A program made the translations under genes and the position numbers. 36,688 nt of DNA from Methylobacterium tarhaniae (GTDB lineage: Bacteria > Pseudomonadota > Alphaproteobacteria > Rhizobiales > Beijerinckiaceae). The DNA lies in NCBI RefSeq assembly GCF_001043955.1, contig NZ_LABZ01000136.1, forward strand, positions 1-36,688, read 5' to 3'. The notes under the pieces were generated by a model, which was not told the origin of the DNA, did no database searches, and saw only the letters and a list, made by a program, of their open reading frames with translations. Numbering within the stretch: position 1 is the stretch's first letter; every line of letters begins with the position of its first letter. Positions 1-6,743 of the stretch are shown here, piece by piece.

Positions 1-657
1 CTGAAGCCCGGCCTCGCCCGGCCCCGGCCCTTGCCCGGACGGAACACGGCCCGCCGCCCGCTCGTCGCGGTCCTCGGGTCGCTCGCCTTGCTCGGCATCG
101 GCTACGCCGCCCTCCGCGGCGGCGAGCCCGCCCCCCGCGAGGCCGCGGTCGCGCAGGCGACCGGCCAGGGTGCGAGCCAGGGAAGCGCCGGCAAGCCCGC
201 CGATGCGCGCACGGCCGAGGCGAATCCCACCGACAGGAAATCCGCCGAGGGAAAGCCCGCGTCGGGACCCGGCGAGACGAAGGCGCCCGAAGCGAAGCGC
301 GAGCCGGTCGAGACCGGGGCGGTGGCGCCGGAGGCGGCCGGCCCGGTGGCCGGCGTCGCCGAGGTGCTCGACACCGCGACCCTGCGGCTCGGCGGCCGGA
401 CCCTGCGCCTCTACGGCGTCGAGACGGCCAAGGGCGCGCAGGCGAGCGATCTCTCCGGCTATCTCGGCGGCCGCCCGGTGAACTGCCAGCCGAGCCCCGC
501 GAAGACCGCCTGGATCTGCACCGTCGACGGGCACGACCTCTCCGAGGTGGTGCTCTACAACGGCGGCGGCCGCGCCACCGCCGAGGCGACCCCGGATCTC
601 GTCGAGGCCGAGCGCCACGCCCGCTCGGGCAAGCTCGGGATCTGGGGCAAGCCCTAG
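1..657 (+). CDS. Membrane-anchored SNase-like (thermonuclease-fold) protein, 5' end outside window
   Basis: The frame is open from the first base of the window to the TAG at 655-657. The only internal start candidate is TTG at 31, so the true start probably lies upstream. The visible protein has one N-terminal hydrophobic helix (VAVLGSLALLGIGYAAL), a long Ala/Pro/Glu/Lys-rich linker of about 75 residues, and a C-terminal domain resembling staphylococcal nuclease: VLDTATLRLGGRTLRLYGVE, then VDGHDLSEVVLYNGGGRA, and the ending EAERHARSGKLGIWG, which is typical of the family's last helix. The usual DxPE segment after the first Arg is replaced by ETAKG, and no clear second catalytic Arg is visible, so enzymatic activity is doubtful. 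It probably sits in the inner membrane with its domain in the periplasm. Family membership is inferred from these segments; the substrate is unknown. Confidence 0.7.
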   Translation: MKPGLARPRPLPGRNTARRPLVAVLGSLALLGIGYAALRGGEPAPREAAVAQATGQGASQGSAGKPADARTAEANPTDRKSAEGKPASGPGETKAPEAKREPVETGAVAPEAAGPVAGVAEVLDTATLRLGGRTLRLYGVETAKGAQASDLSGYLGGRPVNCQPSPAKTAWICTVDGHDLSEVVLYNGGGRATAEATPDLVEAERHARSGKLGIWGKP

Positions 658-721
658 CCGAGCAAGCCGTCGCCGAGGGTGATCTCCCGGCGCGGAAACT
701 CTCCCCGATCGAGCACGATCT

Positions 722-766
722 CGAAGGCAGAAGAGACCGATGCCATGCAGGTCTCTTCTGCCTTCG
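722..766. terminator. Long perfect hairpin between convergent genes
   Basis: Positions 722-738 and 750-766 form a perfect 17-bp inverted repeat around an 11-base loop. On the plus strand it is followed by the pyrimidine-rich run GTCTTTCTT, as expected for a Rho-independent terminator of the SNase-like gene that ends 65 bases upstream. It also lies just beyond the ppc stop codon on the other strand, so it may stop transcription from both sides. The minus-strand flank has no T-run. Confidence 0.7.
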
Positions 767-775
767 CGTCTTTCT

Positions 776-3679
776 TCAGCCGAACGCCCCGACCTCGTGC
801 TGGATCATGCCGCTGATCTCGCGCACGAGGCCGAACAGCCGGCGGATCGGCGCGAACAAGGTGCGGTGCTCGGCCTCGTAGGTTCCGACGCCGCGGGGCC
901 CCGCCGGCTCGCCGAAATTGAGGCCCAAGGTCGGATCCGGCGTGACGGGAAAGATGTCGTCGAGGAGCTTCAGGCAGCTCTCGACGTCGAGGCGCAGGAT
1001 GCGCTCGATCAGGGCCTCGCGGGTGATCCCGTTCTGCGGCCGGAAGCCCGGGATGTGCACCGCCAGGAACCAGATCCGGTGGATCAGCGCCAGGCGCAAA
1101 GCGTGCAGCAGGGCGAGCCGCGGCGTCATCCCGGGCAGGTCCGGCGCCACGGAATGCAGCATCAGGTGGTCCTGCGTCAGCCGGCCGAACAGGCGCCGCA
1201 GATGGGGTGCGAGGTTGAGCCGGTCGAGGGCGGCGGCGACCGCCACGATCTCCTCGCGCCGCCCGTCCCGGGTGGCGCGGCGCGCCCGCTCGAGCCAGAC
1301 CGAGGGGTCGAGGGTGTCGATATAGGCGCGCAGCACGTCGAGGTCGCCGACGGCGGTCGCCTCCTGCACCAGCCGGAAGGCGCGGGCGAAGCGCTCGGAG
1401 CGCTCGCGCATCTCGACGAACAGGTCGGGCGCGCGGCCCGCCGCCCGCCCGACCCCGTGCAGGGAGTTCGCCAGGAAGCCGAGCTGCTGCAGGATCGCGT
1501 TGTTGGGGATCGCCCGCATCTGGCGCGGATGGGTGATGGCGACGGGGCCGCCGCCATCCGATTGCCGCGCCACCGGGCGCGAGCCGGTGCGGTCGATCAG
1601 GTTCGGCCCGAACGTGCCGAGCAACGCCGCGTAGCCCGGATCGTTGACCAGGGTCTCCATGTCCTGGCGCACGCCGGTGAAGAACTCGGTGGCGAAGTCG
1701 GCCTCCGCGTAGATCGGGTCGGGCGCCGGCTGGAGCCGGCTGTAGACGTGCTCGCCGATGCGCGCCACCGTCGCCTCGGCCAGGGTCTTCGTCCCGAACA
1801 TCAGGTAGCCGTCGCTGCCCTGGAAGCTCGATTCGAGGCTGGTGCGGATCCCGGCCTCGCGGTTGCGGCGCCGGGCGTGATCGGGGGCGAGATAGGCCAG
1901 GCGGTCCGCGAGGCTCGTCGGGTGGGCGCCCCGGCCGATCGATTCGCCGTGGGTGTCGAAGATCACCAGCTCGATGTCGGTGAGGTCGTGCGCCGCCATC
2001 AACTCGGTGATGCGGAAGCGCAGGCGCTCGATCCAGAAGGTGGCGGCGAGCTGGCCGACATAGCGCCCCGAATCCGAGTAGCCGAACTGCACGACGAGAC
2101 GCCCGGTGCGCTTGAGATAGGCGCGCCAATGGGGTGAGCGGAGCGCATCCTCGATCACGTGCACGCCCTGTTCGAGCGCGGACGCCGTCTCGAAGAGGGG
2201 CGTGATCTCGACCCGGTCGCCGATGCCGAAATGCTGGGCGAGCCACAGGGCGGCGAGCAGGGTGTAGCCGGTCTCGGTCTCGGCGATCAGGAAGCGGACC
2301 GGGTGGGTGCCGTCGATATGCTTGAGGATCTGGGCGATCGTCATCATCAGCCGGGCGGCCGAGGCCCGCTCGGCGGCGAGCGCGCCGAAATCCACCGGCA
2401 CCGCCGCGACCGCGTCGAGGAGGGCGTTGATCGAGGCGAGGTGCGAGCGCCGCTGGGCCGGGTCGATCGGGTCGCCGTCCTGGTCGAGCTCGCGGCGCAC
2501 CGCGTTGTGGACCTGGCTGGCGTTGAGCCGGAAATGCGGCAGGCCGTTCTGGAGGCCGTGCGCGGCGACGCCCGCCCGCAAGACGCAGAGCGCGAGCCGC
2601 GCCGCGTCGTCGGCGGCCTGCGCCACCGCCCGGTCGAGGAGGGCGAGGAGTGGGCCGGCCTCGGTCTGGGCCCGGTCGCGCTCGATGATGAGGGCGAGCG
2701 CGAAGCGATGCACCGCTTCGAGGCTCGGCTGCTCGCCGAGCTTCGGCGCCACCGCGAGCTGGCGCAGCACGGCCGCCCGCGCCTCCTCGGCGAGCCGGCG
2801 GGCGGGCTCGGCGGCGGGGTCGTCGGGCAGTTGCGCCAGCACCCGGTCGAACTGGGTGCGCTTCGACTCGAGCCGGTAGCGCAGGGTGTCCCACCAGCCG
2901 ATATCGGTGCGCCCGTCGGTGTCGCAACCGACCCAGGAGGCGATCACGACGGGCTTCGGGACGAGCTCGCTCCAGTGATCGGGCCAGCGCTCGCGGGCGG
3001 CGAGCAGGATCGCCTCGTTCAGCCCGTCGAGGGCGGCACGGCCGTGCTGGACCGCGTGCCGGGCCTGGTCGAACTCGTCGTTGAGGGTGATCACCGGGTC
3101 GGCCCGGGCGGAGAGCGCCGCGGCGGCCTCGATCGGGGCATGGCGCGCTGCCGGGTCGGGCTCGGAGGCGGCCTCGGCCAGGAGCCGGGCCACCGCCTTC
3201 GGCATCCCGAAGGTCGGGTGGGCGGTGAAGACCGCGGCGAAGCGGGTGCGCTCGACCCGGGTGCGGGCGGTCTCGAAGCTCGTCTCCGGGTCGCCGAGGG
3301 CCGCCGCCGCCACGGCCTCGGTCGCGGCACGCGAATCCGCCTCCGCCCCGAGGCCGAGATAGGCCCGCAGCCGCGCCGCCCGGGCTTCCAGCGCCTGGGC
3401 CCGCAGGCGCACGAACAGGCCGTCCAGCTCGTCCTCGCCGATCTCGCCCCGGTCGAACAGGCGGCTGACCGCCAGCGCCACGGTGAGGACGGGGTTGCGG
3501 AACGGATCCTGGCTCGCCTGGTGGCGCGCCTCCTCGACCAGCCCGAGCAGGTCCGCCTCCAGGGTGGCGGCGGCGTGCGGGTCGGTCGCTCGGGTGTCGG
3601 AACCTCGGATCCCGGAACCTTGGATCCCGGAACCTGGGAGGGTGGAACCTTGGATGGTGGAACCTTGGAGCCTGTCCAT
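776..3679 (-). CDS. ppc: Phosphoenolpyruvate carboxylase, divergent type
   Basis: The 967-residue product fits the size of PEPC, which carboxylates phosphoenolpyruvate with bicarbonate to oxaloacetate in the cytoplasm. Visible family motifs are TAHPT (about residue 151, catalytic His), FGYSDSGRYVG (about 531), HGESIGRG (about 575) and QGSDGYLMFG (about 618). The last three differ from the common forms (GYSDSxKD, FHGRGGxxxRGG, QGEMI), so this is a divergent branch; the glycine-rich loop keeps only its second Arg. The C-terminus is GAFG rather than the usual NTG. The start is the ATG at 3677-3679; the frame stays open to 4552, but that stretch is low-complexity, overlaps better genes on the other strand and shows no family similarity. 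Residues 3-27 are encoded by five 15-bp tandem repeats (Gly-Ser rich), an unusual N-terminal tail. The ribosome site is weak. Anaplerosis or serine-cycle supply is the likely role, but no serine-cycle genes are adjacent. Confidence 0.87.
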   Translation of the reverse strand: MDRLQGSTIQGSTLPGSGIQGSGIRGSDTRATDPHAAATLEADLLGLVEEARHQASQDPFRNPVLTVALAVSRLFDRGEIGEDELDGLFVRLRAQALEARAARLRAYLGLGAEADSRAATEAVAAAALGDPETSFETARTRVERTRFAAVFTAHPTFGMPKAVARLLAEAASEPDPAARHAPIEAAAALSARADPVITLNDEFDQARHAVQHGRAALDGLNEAILLAARERWPDHWSELVPKPVVIASWVGCDTDGRTDIGWWDTLRYRLESKRTQFDRVLAQLPDDPAAEPARRLAEEARAAVLRQLAVAPKLGEQPSLEAVHRFALALIIERDRAQTEAGPLLALLDRAVAQAADDAARLALCVLRAGVAAHGLQNGLPHFRLNASQVHNAVRRELDQDGDPIDPAQRRSHLASINALLDAVAAVPVDFGALAAERASAARLMMTIAQILKHIDGTHPVRFLIAETETGYTLLAALWLAQHFGIGDRVEITPLFETASALEQGVHVIEDALRSPHWRAYLKRTGRLVVQFGYSDSGRYVGQLAATFWIERLRFRITELMAAHDLTDIELVIFDTHGESIGRGAHPTSLADRLAYLAPDHARRRNREAGIRTSLESSFQGSDGYLMFGTKTLAEATVARIGEHVYSRLQPAPDPIYAEADFATEFFTGVRQDMETLVNDPGYAALLGTFGPNLIDRTGSRPVARQSDGGGPVAITHPRQMRAIPNNAILQQLGFLANSLHGVGRAAGRAPDLFVEMRERSERFARAFRLVQEATAVGDLDVLRAYIDTLDPSVWLERARRATRDGRREEIVAVAAALDRLNLAPHLRRLFGRLTQDHLMLHSVAPDLPGMTPRLALLHALRLALIHRIWFLAVHIPGFRPQNGITREALIERILRLDVESCLKLLDDIFPVTPDPTLGLNFGEPAGPRGVGTYEAEHRTLFAPIRRLFGLVREISGMIQHEVGAFG
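3599..3673 (-). repeat. Five 15-bp tandem repeats inside the 5' end of ppc
   Basis: Five consecutive 15-base units starting at 3599, 3614, 3629, 3644 and 3659, with plus-strand consensus GGAACCTTGGATCCC. Because 15 is a multiple of three they encode five-residue repeats (pattern GS-T/G-x-x) in the PEPC N-terminus without breaking the frame. Copies differ at several positions, so the array is not brand new. Confidence 0.9.
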
Positions 3680-3960
3680 CGGGTCGCTTCGTCCTGTCGC
3701 CGGATCACCGTCCGGATCGCGCGGCGCGCGGGCTCGCGCCTGGAGGCCGTGACGCAAGGAGCGTTCCGCAGCCCGGCCACGCTCTATCCCGGGTGCTGCC
3801 GGGTGGCGAGCCGTCCCGCCCCGGATTCCGGCGGCCGTCGCGGTCGGCGCGCCACGGCCCATGCCGAAATCCGCGTCCGGTGTCCCCCGGGCAATGGTTA
3901 AGATTTCGTCAACGCGCCATAGTGCCGGGCCCGGGGACTGATTCGCAGGAGCGCCACGCC

Positions 3961-4173
3961 ATGATGCCGATCGGAGCCGCCCTGAATGCGGCCACAACCC
4001 TCGTCGGAGGCGCCCTGCCCGCCGGGCTGATCGGGCAACGCGCGCCGATGCGGAGGATGCACGAGGCCGAGGAGTCGCAGGAGACCGAGGAGTCGCAGGC
4101 GCCGCCGGCGGACGGCGCCCTTCTCGTCGCCATCGAGGCGGGCCTGCGCGAGGCGGGCTACCTGCCGGCCTGA
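3961..4173 (+). CDS. Small hypothetical protein (70 aa)
   Basis: The ATG at 3961 follows GGAG at 3948-3951 with good spacing, and this decides the start; the frame is open upstream to 3793 but without a better site. The product is 70 residues. It has a mildly hydrophobic N-terminal half rich in Ala, Gly and Leu, an acidic Glu/Ser/Gln stretch built from a short internal duplication (two EESQ units, 18-bp period), and a C-terminus ending in a short predicted helix (LLVAIEAGLREAGYLPA). I do not recognise the family. It stands alone, divergent from ppc across about 280 bases that must hold both promoters; I see no clear operator there. Confidence 0.55.
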   Translation: MMPIGAALNAATTLVGGALPAGLIGQRAPMRRMHEAEESQETEESQAPPADGALLVAIEAGLREAGYLPA

Positions 4174-4276
4174 TCCGCCGGGACGGAGCCTGCTGCGATG
4201 GGCCCGGTGATCGCGTGCGGGGACGTCGCCGCGCGACCGGACACGCCGCCGGAAATGCTCTAAGGCTGGCGTCACG

Positions 4277-4657
4277 ATGGAAATGATCGTGATTCTGGCT
4301 GCCGCGGCAGCCCTGGTGTTCGCCGGCCTGGTGCTCGTGTTCGGGCGCGCCCGCCGCCCGCCCCTGCGGCTCCCGCACGAGCAGGAGCTGGAGGACAGGG
4401 GCGACGAGCTGTTTCGCGACTTCGACCACGACCTCGCCGGCATGCTCGAGGAGGCGGCCCGCCAGCCGGCGGCGCAGCGTGCCGTTCCCGAGCGGCTGGA
4501 GGCGCCCGACGCGCCGAGGTTCCGGCCGCAGGGCCACATCACCATCGATCACGATCCGGCTGAGCCCGGCCTGCCGGACCGGGCGCCCGAGCCCGGCGCC
4601 CGCGAGGTCGACGATCGCCGATCAGATCCCACCAAGCGCGACGGAGAGTTCCGGTGA
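4277..4657 (+). CDS. Hypothetical single-pass membrane protein (126 aa)
   Basis: The product begins with one membrane helix (residues 4-22, rich in Ile, Ala, Leu, Val) followed by an Arg-rich stop-transfer segment (GRARRPP), then a soluble, acidic, proline-rich tail. The likely topology is N-out with the tail in the cytoplasm, by the positive-inside rule. The last four bases overlap the GTG start of the next gene (GTGA), which implies translational coupling and a shared role in the envelope. No domain is recognised. The start ATG at 4277 has only a weak ribosome site (AAGG about 13 bases upstream). Confidence 0.6.
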   Translation: MEMIVILAAAAALVFAGLVLVFGRARRPPLRLPHEQELEDRGDELFRDFDHDLAGMLEEAARQPAAQRAVPERLEAPDAPRFRPQGHITIDHDPAEPGLPDRAPEPGAREVDDRRSDPTKRDGEFR

Positions 4658-5373
4658 AGCGTGCCGCCGTGCAGGCCGTCCTTCTGGCTGCCCTTTCGGC
4701 CGTCCCGGCCCGTGCGGCCCCCGGCGAGGCGGCGCCCGCCTGCCCGGCGCCGCAGGCGGCCGAGTTCGCCGGCGGCAAGGGATTCCGTCTCTGGGTCACC
4801 CGGCAGGGGAGCATGACCTGGGCCAACCCGCTGCGGCCGCTCTCGCCCGAGACCGTGCAGGTTCTGCAGGTGGTGATCCGCAACAAGCTCGCGACCGCCT
4901 ACGGCCCCGACCTGTCGGGCCTGCGGCGCGGTCCCTCGCCGGCCGCCCTGGAGGCGCAGAACGGCGCGGCGATCCAGTGGGCCGGCAATCCGGACTCCCT
5001 GCCGCCGACCTTGCGGATCCTGGCCGATGACGGCGGCCAGGTCCTGGCCGAGCTCAAGTTCCAGGCCTGTGGCGACCCCCCGAAGGTGGCGGAGCCGAAG
5101 GCGCCGAAACCCGTTCCCACCGCCCGCGCCACGCCCAAGGGCACCCCGAAGGCGGCCTCCAAGACCGACGCTTCCAAGACTGAGGCTTCCAAGACCGACG
5201 GGTCCAAGGCGGACGCGGCCCAGGCGGAGGCGACGGAGCCGGCCCCGCGCTCCGCGAAACCCAGGAACCAGCAGAAGCGCGACCAGCACAAGCGCGAGAG
5301 GGACGCGGCGCCCGACGGCGCGTCGGCCCGGACGCCGGGCGGCCTCGTGCTGCCGCAAGGTGCGATTCCCTGA
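4654..5373 (+). CDS. Periplasmic protein of unknown function with Lys/Ala-rich repeat tail
   Basis: The GTG start at 4654 overlaps the preceding stop by four bases and is preceded by GGAGAG. Residues 1-22 look like a Sec signal peptide (positive start, hydrophobic core, ARA-A cleavage). Residues 25-145 form a globular region with two Cys (after cleavage, one near the start in ACPAPQA and one in FQACGD) that could make a disulfide; it contains GFRLWVTRQGSMTWANPLRP, which is the most conserved-looking part. Residues 146-239 are low complexity, rich in Lys, Ala, Thr and Ser, with five-residue repeats ASKTD/ASKTE encoded by 15-bp tandem DNA repeats. A basic tail of this kind could bind polyanionic envelope material, but this is a guess. 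No family recognised. Confidence 0.65.
   Translation: MKRAAVQAVLLAALSAVPARAAPGEAAPACPAPQAAEFAGGKGFRLWVTRQGSMTWANPLRPLSPETVQVLQVVIRNKLATAYGPDLSGLRRGPSPAALEAQNGAAIQWAGNPDSLPPTLRILADDGGQVLAELKFQACGDPPKVAEPKAPKPVPTARATPKGTPKAASKTDASKTEASKTDGSKADAAQAEATEPAPRSAKPRNQQKRDQHKRERDAAPDGASARTPGGLVLPQGAIP
5155..5214 (+). repeat. Four 15-bp tandem repeats inside the periplasmic-protein gene
   Basis: Units begin at 5155, 5170, 5185 and 5200 with consensus GCTTCCAAGACCGAC, and a degenerate fifth unit follows to 5229. They encode ASKTD-type pentapeptides. The period of five codons is the same as that of the repeats in ppc and in the phosphatase gene. Confidence 0.88.
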
Positions 5374-5460
5374 TCCTGTCCCGAACCACCGCGGCCGTTG
5401 CGGCGTTCGTCCGCTGGACGATGCGATCCCCTCAAGACCCGATCTCGGAGAAGCCTCGCG

Positions 5461-5721
5461 ATGTACGATTCCTGGCTGCGCCTCGGCCTCGACACGGTTC
5501 GCCTGGGGTTCGAGGCGCAGACGGTCGTCGCCCTGCGGCTCGCCAAGCTCTCCCTCGGTGGGGAGGCGGCCCAGATCGAGGCGCAGCGCATGGTGACGGA
5601 GAAGCTGGAGGCCGCGGCGGAAGCCGCGATGACGCTCGCCACCGGAGGCACGGCCGAGCGGGTGGTGCGGGATTACCGCCGCAAGGTGCGGGCCAATGCC
5701 CGCCGGCTCAGCCGCGGCTGA
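5461..5721 (+). CDS. Small helical conserved-type protein (86 aa)
   Basis: The start is the ATG at 5461, with GGAG at 5447-5450; the open frame extends upstream to 5398 but that part is Arg/Ser-rich and has no ribosome site. The 86-residue product is almost wholly predicted helix: YDSWLRLGLDTVRLGFEAQTVVALRLAKLSLGGEAAQIEAQRMV is amphipathic, followed by TEKLEAAAEAAMTL and a basic end (RRKVRANARRLSRG). This layout resembles small phasin-like or polyhydroxyalkanoate-granule-associated helical proteins of Hyphomicrobiales, which is a resemblance of style rather than a motif match. It ends 134 bases before a convergent gene. Confidence 0.6.
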   Translation: MYDSWLRLGLDTVRLGFEAQTVVALRLAKLSLGGEAAQIEAQRMVTEKLEAAAEAAMTLATGGTAERVVRDYRRKVRANARRLSRG

Positions 5722-5855
5722 GCGCGCGGCGCGCGAAACGTCCCGGTCACCGTCCTTGCTCGCCGTGGCGGTATCGGCGCGGCGGGAGCGGAACGATGCG
5801 ACACCCGGATCGTGACCGGCGGAACGCCACCGGTCTGGGCGTCACCCGATGACCG

Positions 5856-6131
5856 TCACTTGCGGGCGGCCATCATGTCGTGGGTCAGCACCGTCAGCTT
5901 GCCGATCAGGCTGGTGATGTCGCCGTGGGTGCAGGACCATTGCGTGCCGATCGCCCCGCCATCGGAGGAGACCGAGACCACCGCGACGGAGCGCAGCTTG
6001 CCCTCGCGGGCGAGGCGCAGCTGCTCCTGCAGCACCTCGATCATCGAGGCGGTGTTCTCGTCGACGGGAGCCGCGGCCACGGCCTGCGGGAAGGCGACGA
6101 CGCGGTTGGTTTCGGCTGCGGTTTCGATCAT
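5856..6131 (-). CDS. Hypothetical 91-aa protein in operon with NepR-like gene
   Basis: The ATG at 6129-6131 lies six bases after the stop of the NepR-like gene, so the two are co-transcribed and probably coupled. After a variable N-terminus of about 28 residues comes a compact alpha/beta region: a helix (MIEVLQEQLRLAREGKLR), a strand with SVAVVSVSSDGGAIGTQWS, and a C-terminal helix (ITSLIGKLTVLTHDMMAAR). This helix-strand-turn-strand-helix arrangement resembles a family of small bacterial and phage proteins of unknown function with the pattern 'G-x-I/L-R-x-x-A-V ... W ... L-I-G-x-L'. I cannot assign a function. Its place next to a stress-response-type regulator suggests a regulatory or stress role. 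Confidence 0.65.
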   Translation of the reverse strand: MIETAAETNRVVAFPQAVAAAPVDENTASMIEVLQEQLRLAREGKLRSVAVVSVSSDGGAIGTQWSCTHGDITSLIGKLTVLTHDMMAARK

Positions 6132-6137
6132 GGGACT

Positions 6138-6416
6138 CTACGAACGCTGGAAGGAATCGGGTGTGCGGGAGCACCGCGCGGCCGCGTCGCGGTCGTGCGA
6201 AGGTCCCGGTGAGGCTCCCGGACGGTCGAGCCGTCCCAGGAGATCGGCGAGATCCGCCGGAAGCGCCTCGGCCAGGCAGCCGTCGAACGCGGCGTGCAGG
6301 CCTTGCGCCAGGAACGCGTCCATACGTCCGGCGTCATGAGCCGCAGACCGCAGGGCCCTCGGCGGGATGGCGGGAGCCGGCCCGCCGGGTCGATCGTGCA
6401 TCGCCCGTAACATCAT
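6138..6416 (-). CDS. NepR-like anti-sigma factor (general stress response)
   Basis: The product from the ATG at 6414-6416 (a second ATG follows directly) has 92 residues. Residues 36-64 read LAQGLHAAFDGCLAE, then ALPADLADLLGRLD, which fits the NepR pattern of a helix (LRxxYDxxLxE), a proline, and a second helix ending in LLxxLD. In alphaproteobacteria NepR binds the ECF sigma factor EcfG and is released by phosphorylated PhyR. The flanks (1-35 and 65-92) are disordered and Pro/Ala/Arg-rich, as in NepR proteins. No ecfG or phyR is visible in this window, so this is an orphan paralogue. It heads an operon with the 91-aa gene and is divergent from a Crp/Fnr regulator. Identification rests on a short motif only. 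Confidence 0.6.
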   Translation of the reverse strand: MMLRAMHDRPGGPAPAIPPRALRSAAHDAGRMDAFLAQGLHAAFDGCLAEALPADLADLLGRLDRPGASPGPSHDRDAAARCSRTPDSFQRS

Positions 6417-6537
6417 CGCAGCCTCAGTTTCGGGAGCCGCCTCGCGGCCAAAACTGCCCATCCGGGCGCGGATCACAATCCCTGCTCTGTGGCTGAGCTT
6501 CCAATTCCAAACCCGATGTTGTGAGACCGCAACACTT

Positions 6538-6563
6538 CGAACGGCGCCCGGACGCTCGGTTCC
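6538..6563 (-). promoter_or_regulatory. Possible EcfG-type promoter upstream of the NepR-like gene
   Basis: On the minus strand GGAAC (6563 to 6559) is followed after 15 bases by CGTT (6543 to 6540), then C. The EcfG/RpoE2 consensus is GGAAC, a spacer of about 16-17 bases and CGTT, so the spacing here is one base short. It lies about 120 bases upstream of the NepR-like start. Autoregulation of nepR by its sigma factor is common. The match is suggestive only. Confidence 0.28.
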
Positions 6564-6654
6564 AGTGCCGGCCGGCCCACCGTGCCGAGCCGCGCGGGCA
6601 CGGCAGGGGCGCCGCATTCCCGACCTCGGGCGCTGCGCCGCCATCGTCGATCCG

Positions 6655-6743
6655 GATGAAAATAACAGTAATGCTTCAAAAGTGACACTATTACTGATTG
6701 TAATTAACTTTTGTTATGACAATTTTGAACAAAAATGTGCTAG
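6655..6743. promoter_or_regulatory. AT-rich promoter region between the NepR-like and Crp/Fnr genes
   Basis: The gap 6417-6743 has no gene. Its last 90 bases are strikingly AT-rich in a GC-rich chromosome. They contain the inverted repeat TTTGTT (6710-6715) and AACAAA (6728-6733) with a 12-base spacer, 11 bases before the TTG start of the Crp/Fnr gene, and a second arm pair GTAAT/ATTAC (6668-6694). These are good candidates for an operator or a strong promoter of the regulator. The rest of the gap (6417-6650) is ordinary GC-rich sequence. Confidence 0.5.

Noticed and set aside
740..3901. Two long open frames on the plus strand opposite ppc (740-2137 and 2159-3901)
   Set aside because: They mirror the ppc codon pattern in GC-rich DNA, contain Arg/Gly/Asp-rich low-complexity sequence and no family motif; ppc motifs on the other strand are clear.
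3680..4552. N-terminal extension of ppc up to 4552
   Set aside because: The extra 291 residues are Arg/Ala/Pro-rich, overlap two better-supported plus-strand genes and have no similarity to PEPC.
5812..6339. Plus-strand open frame opposite the NepR-like operon
   Set aside because: Ser/Arg/Pro-rich with no ribosome site or motif; the minus-strand genes have a recognisable NepR core and operon spacing.
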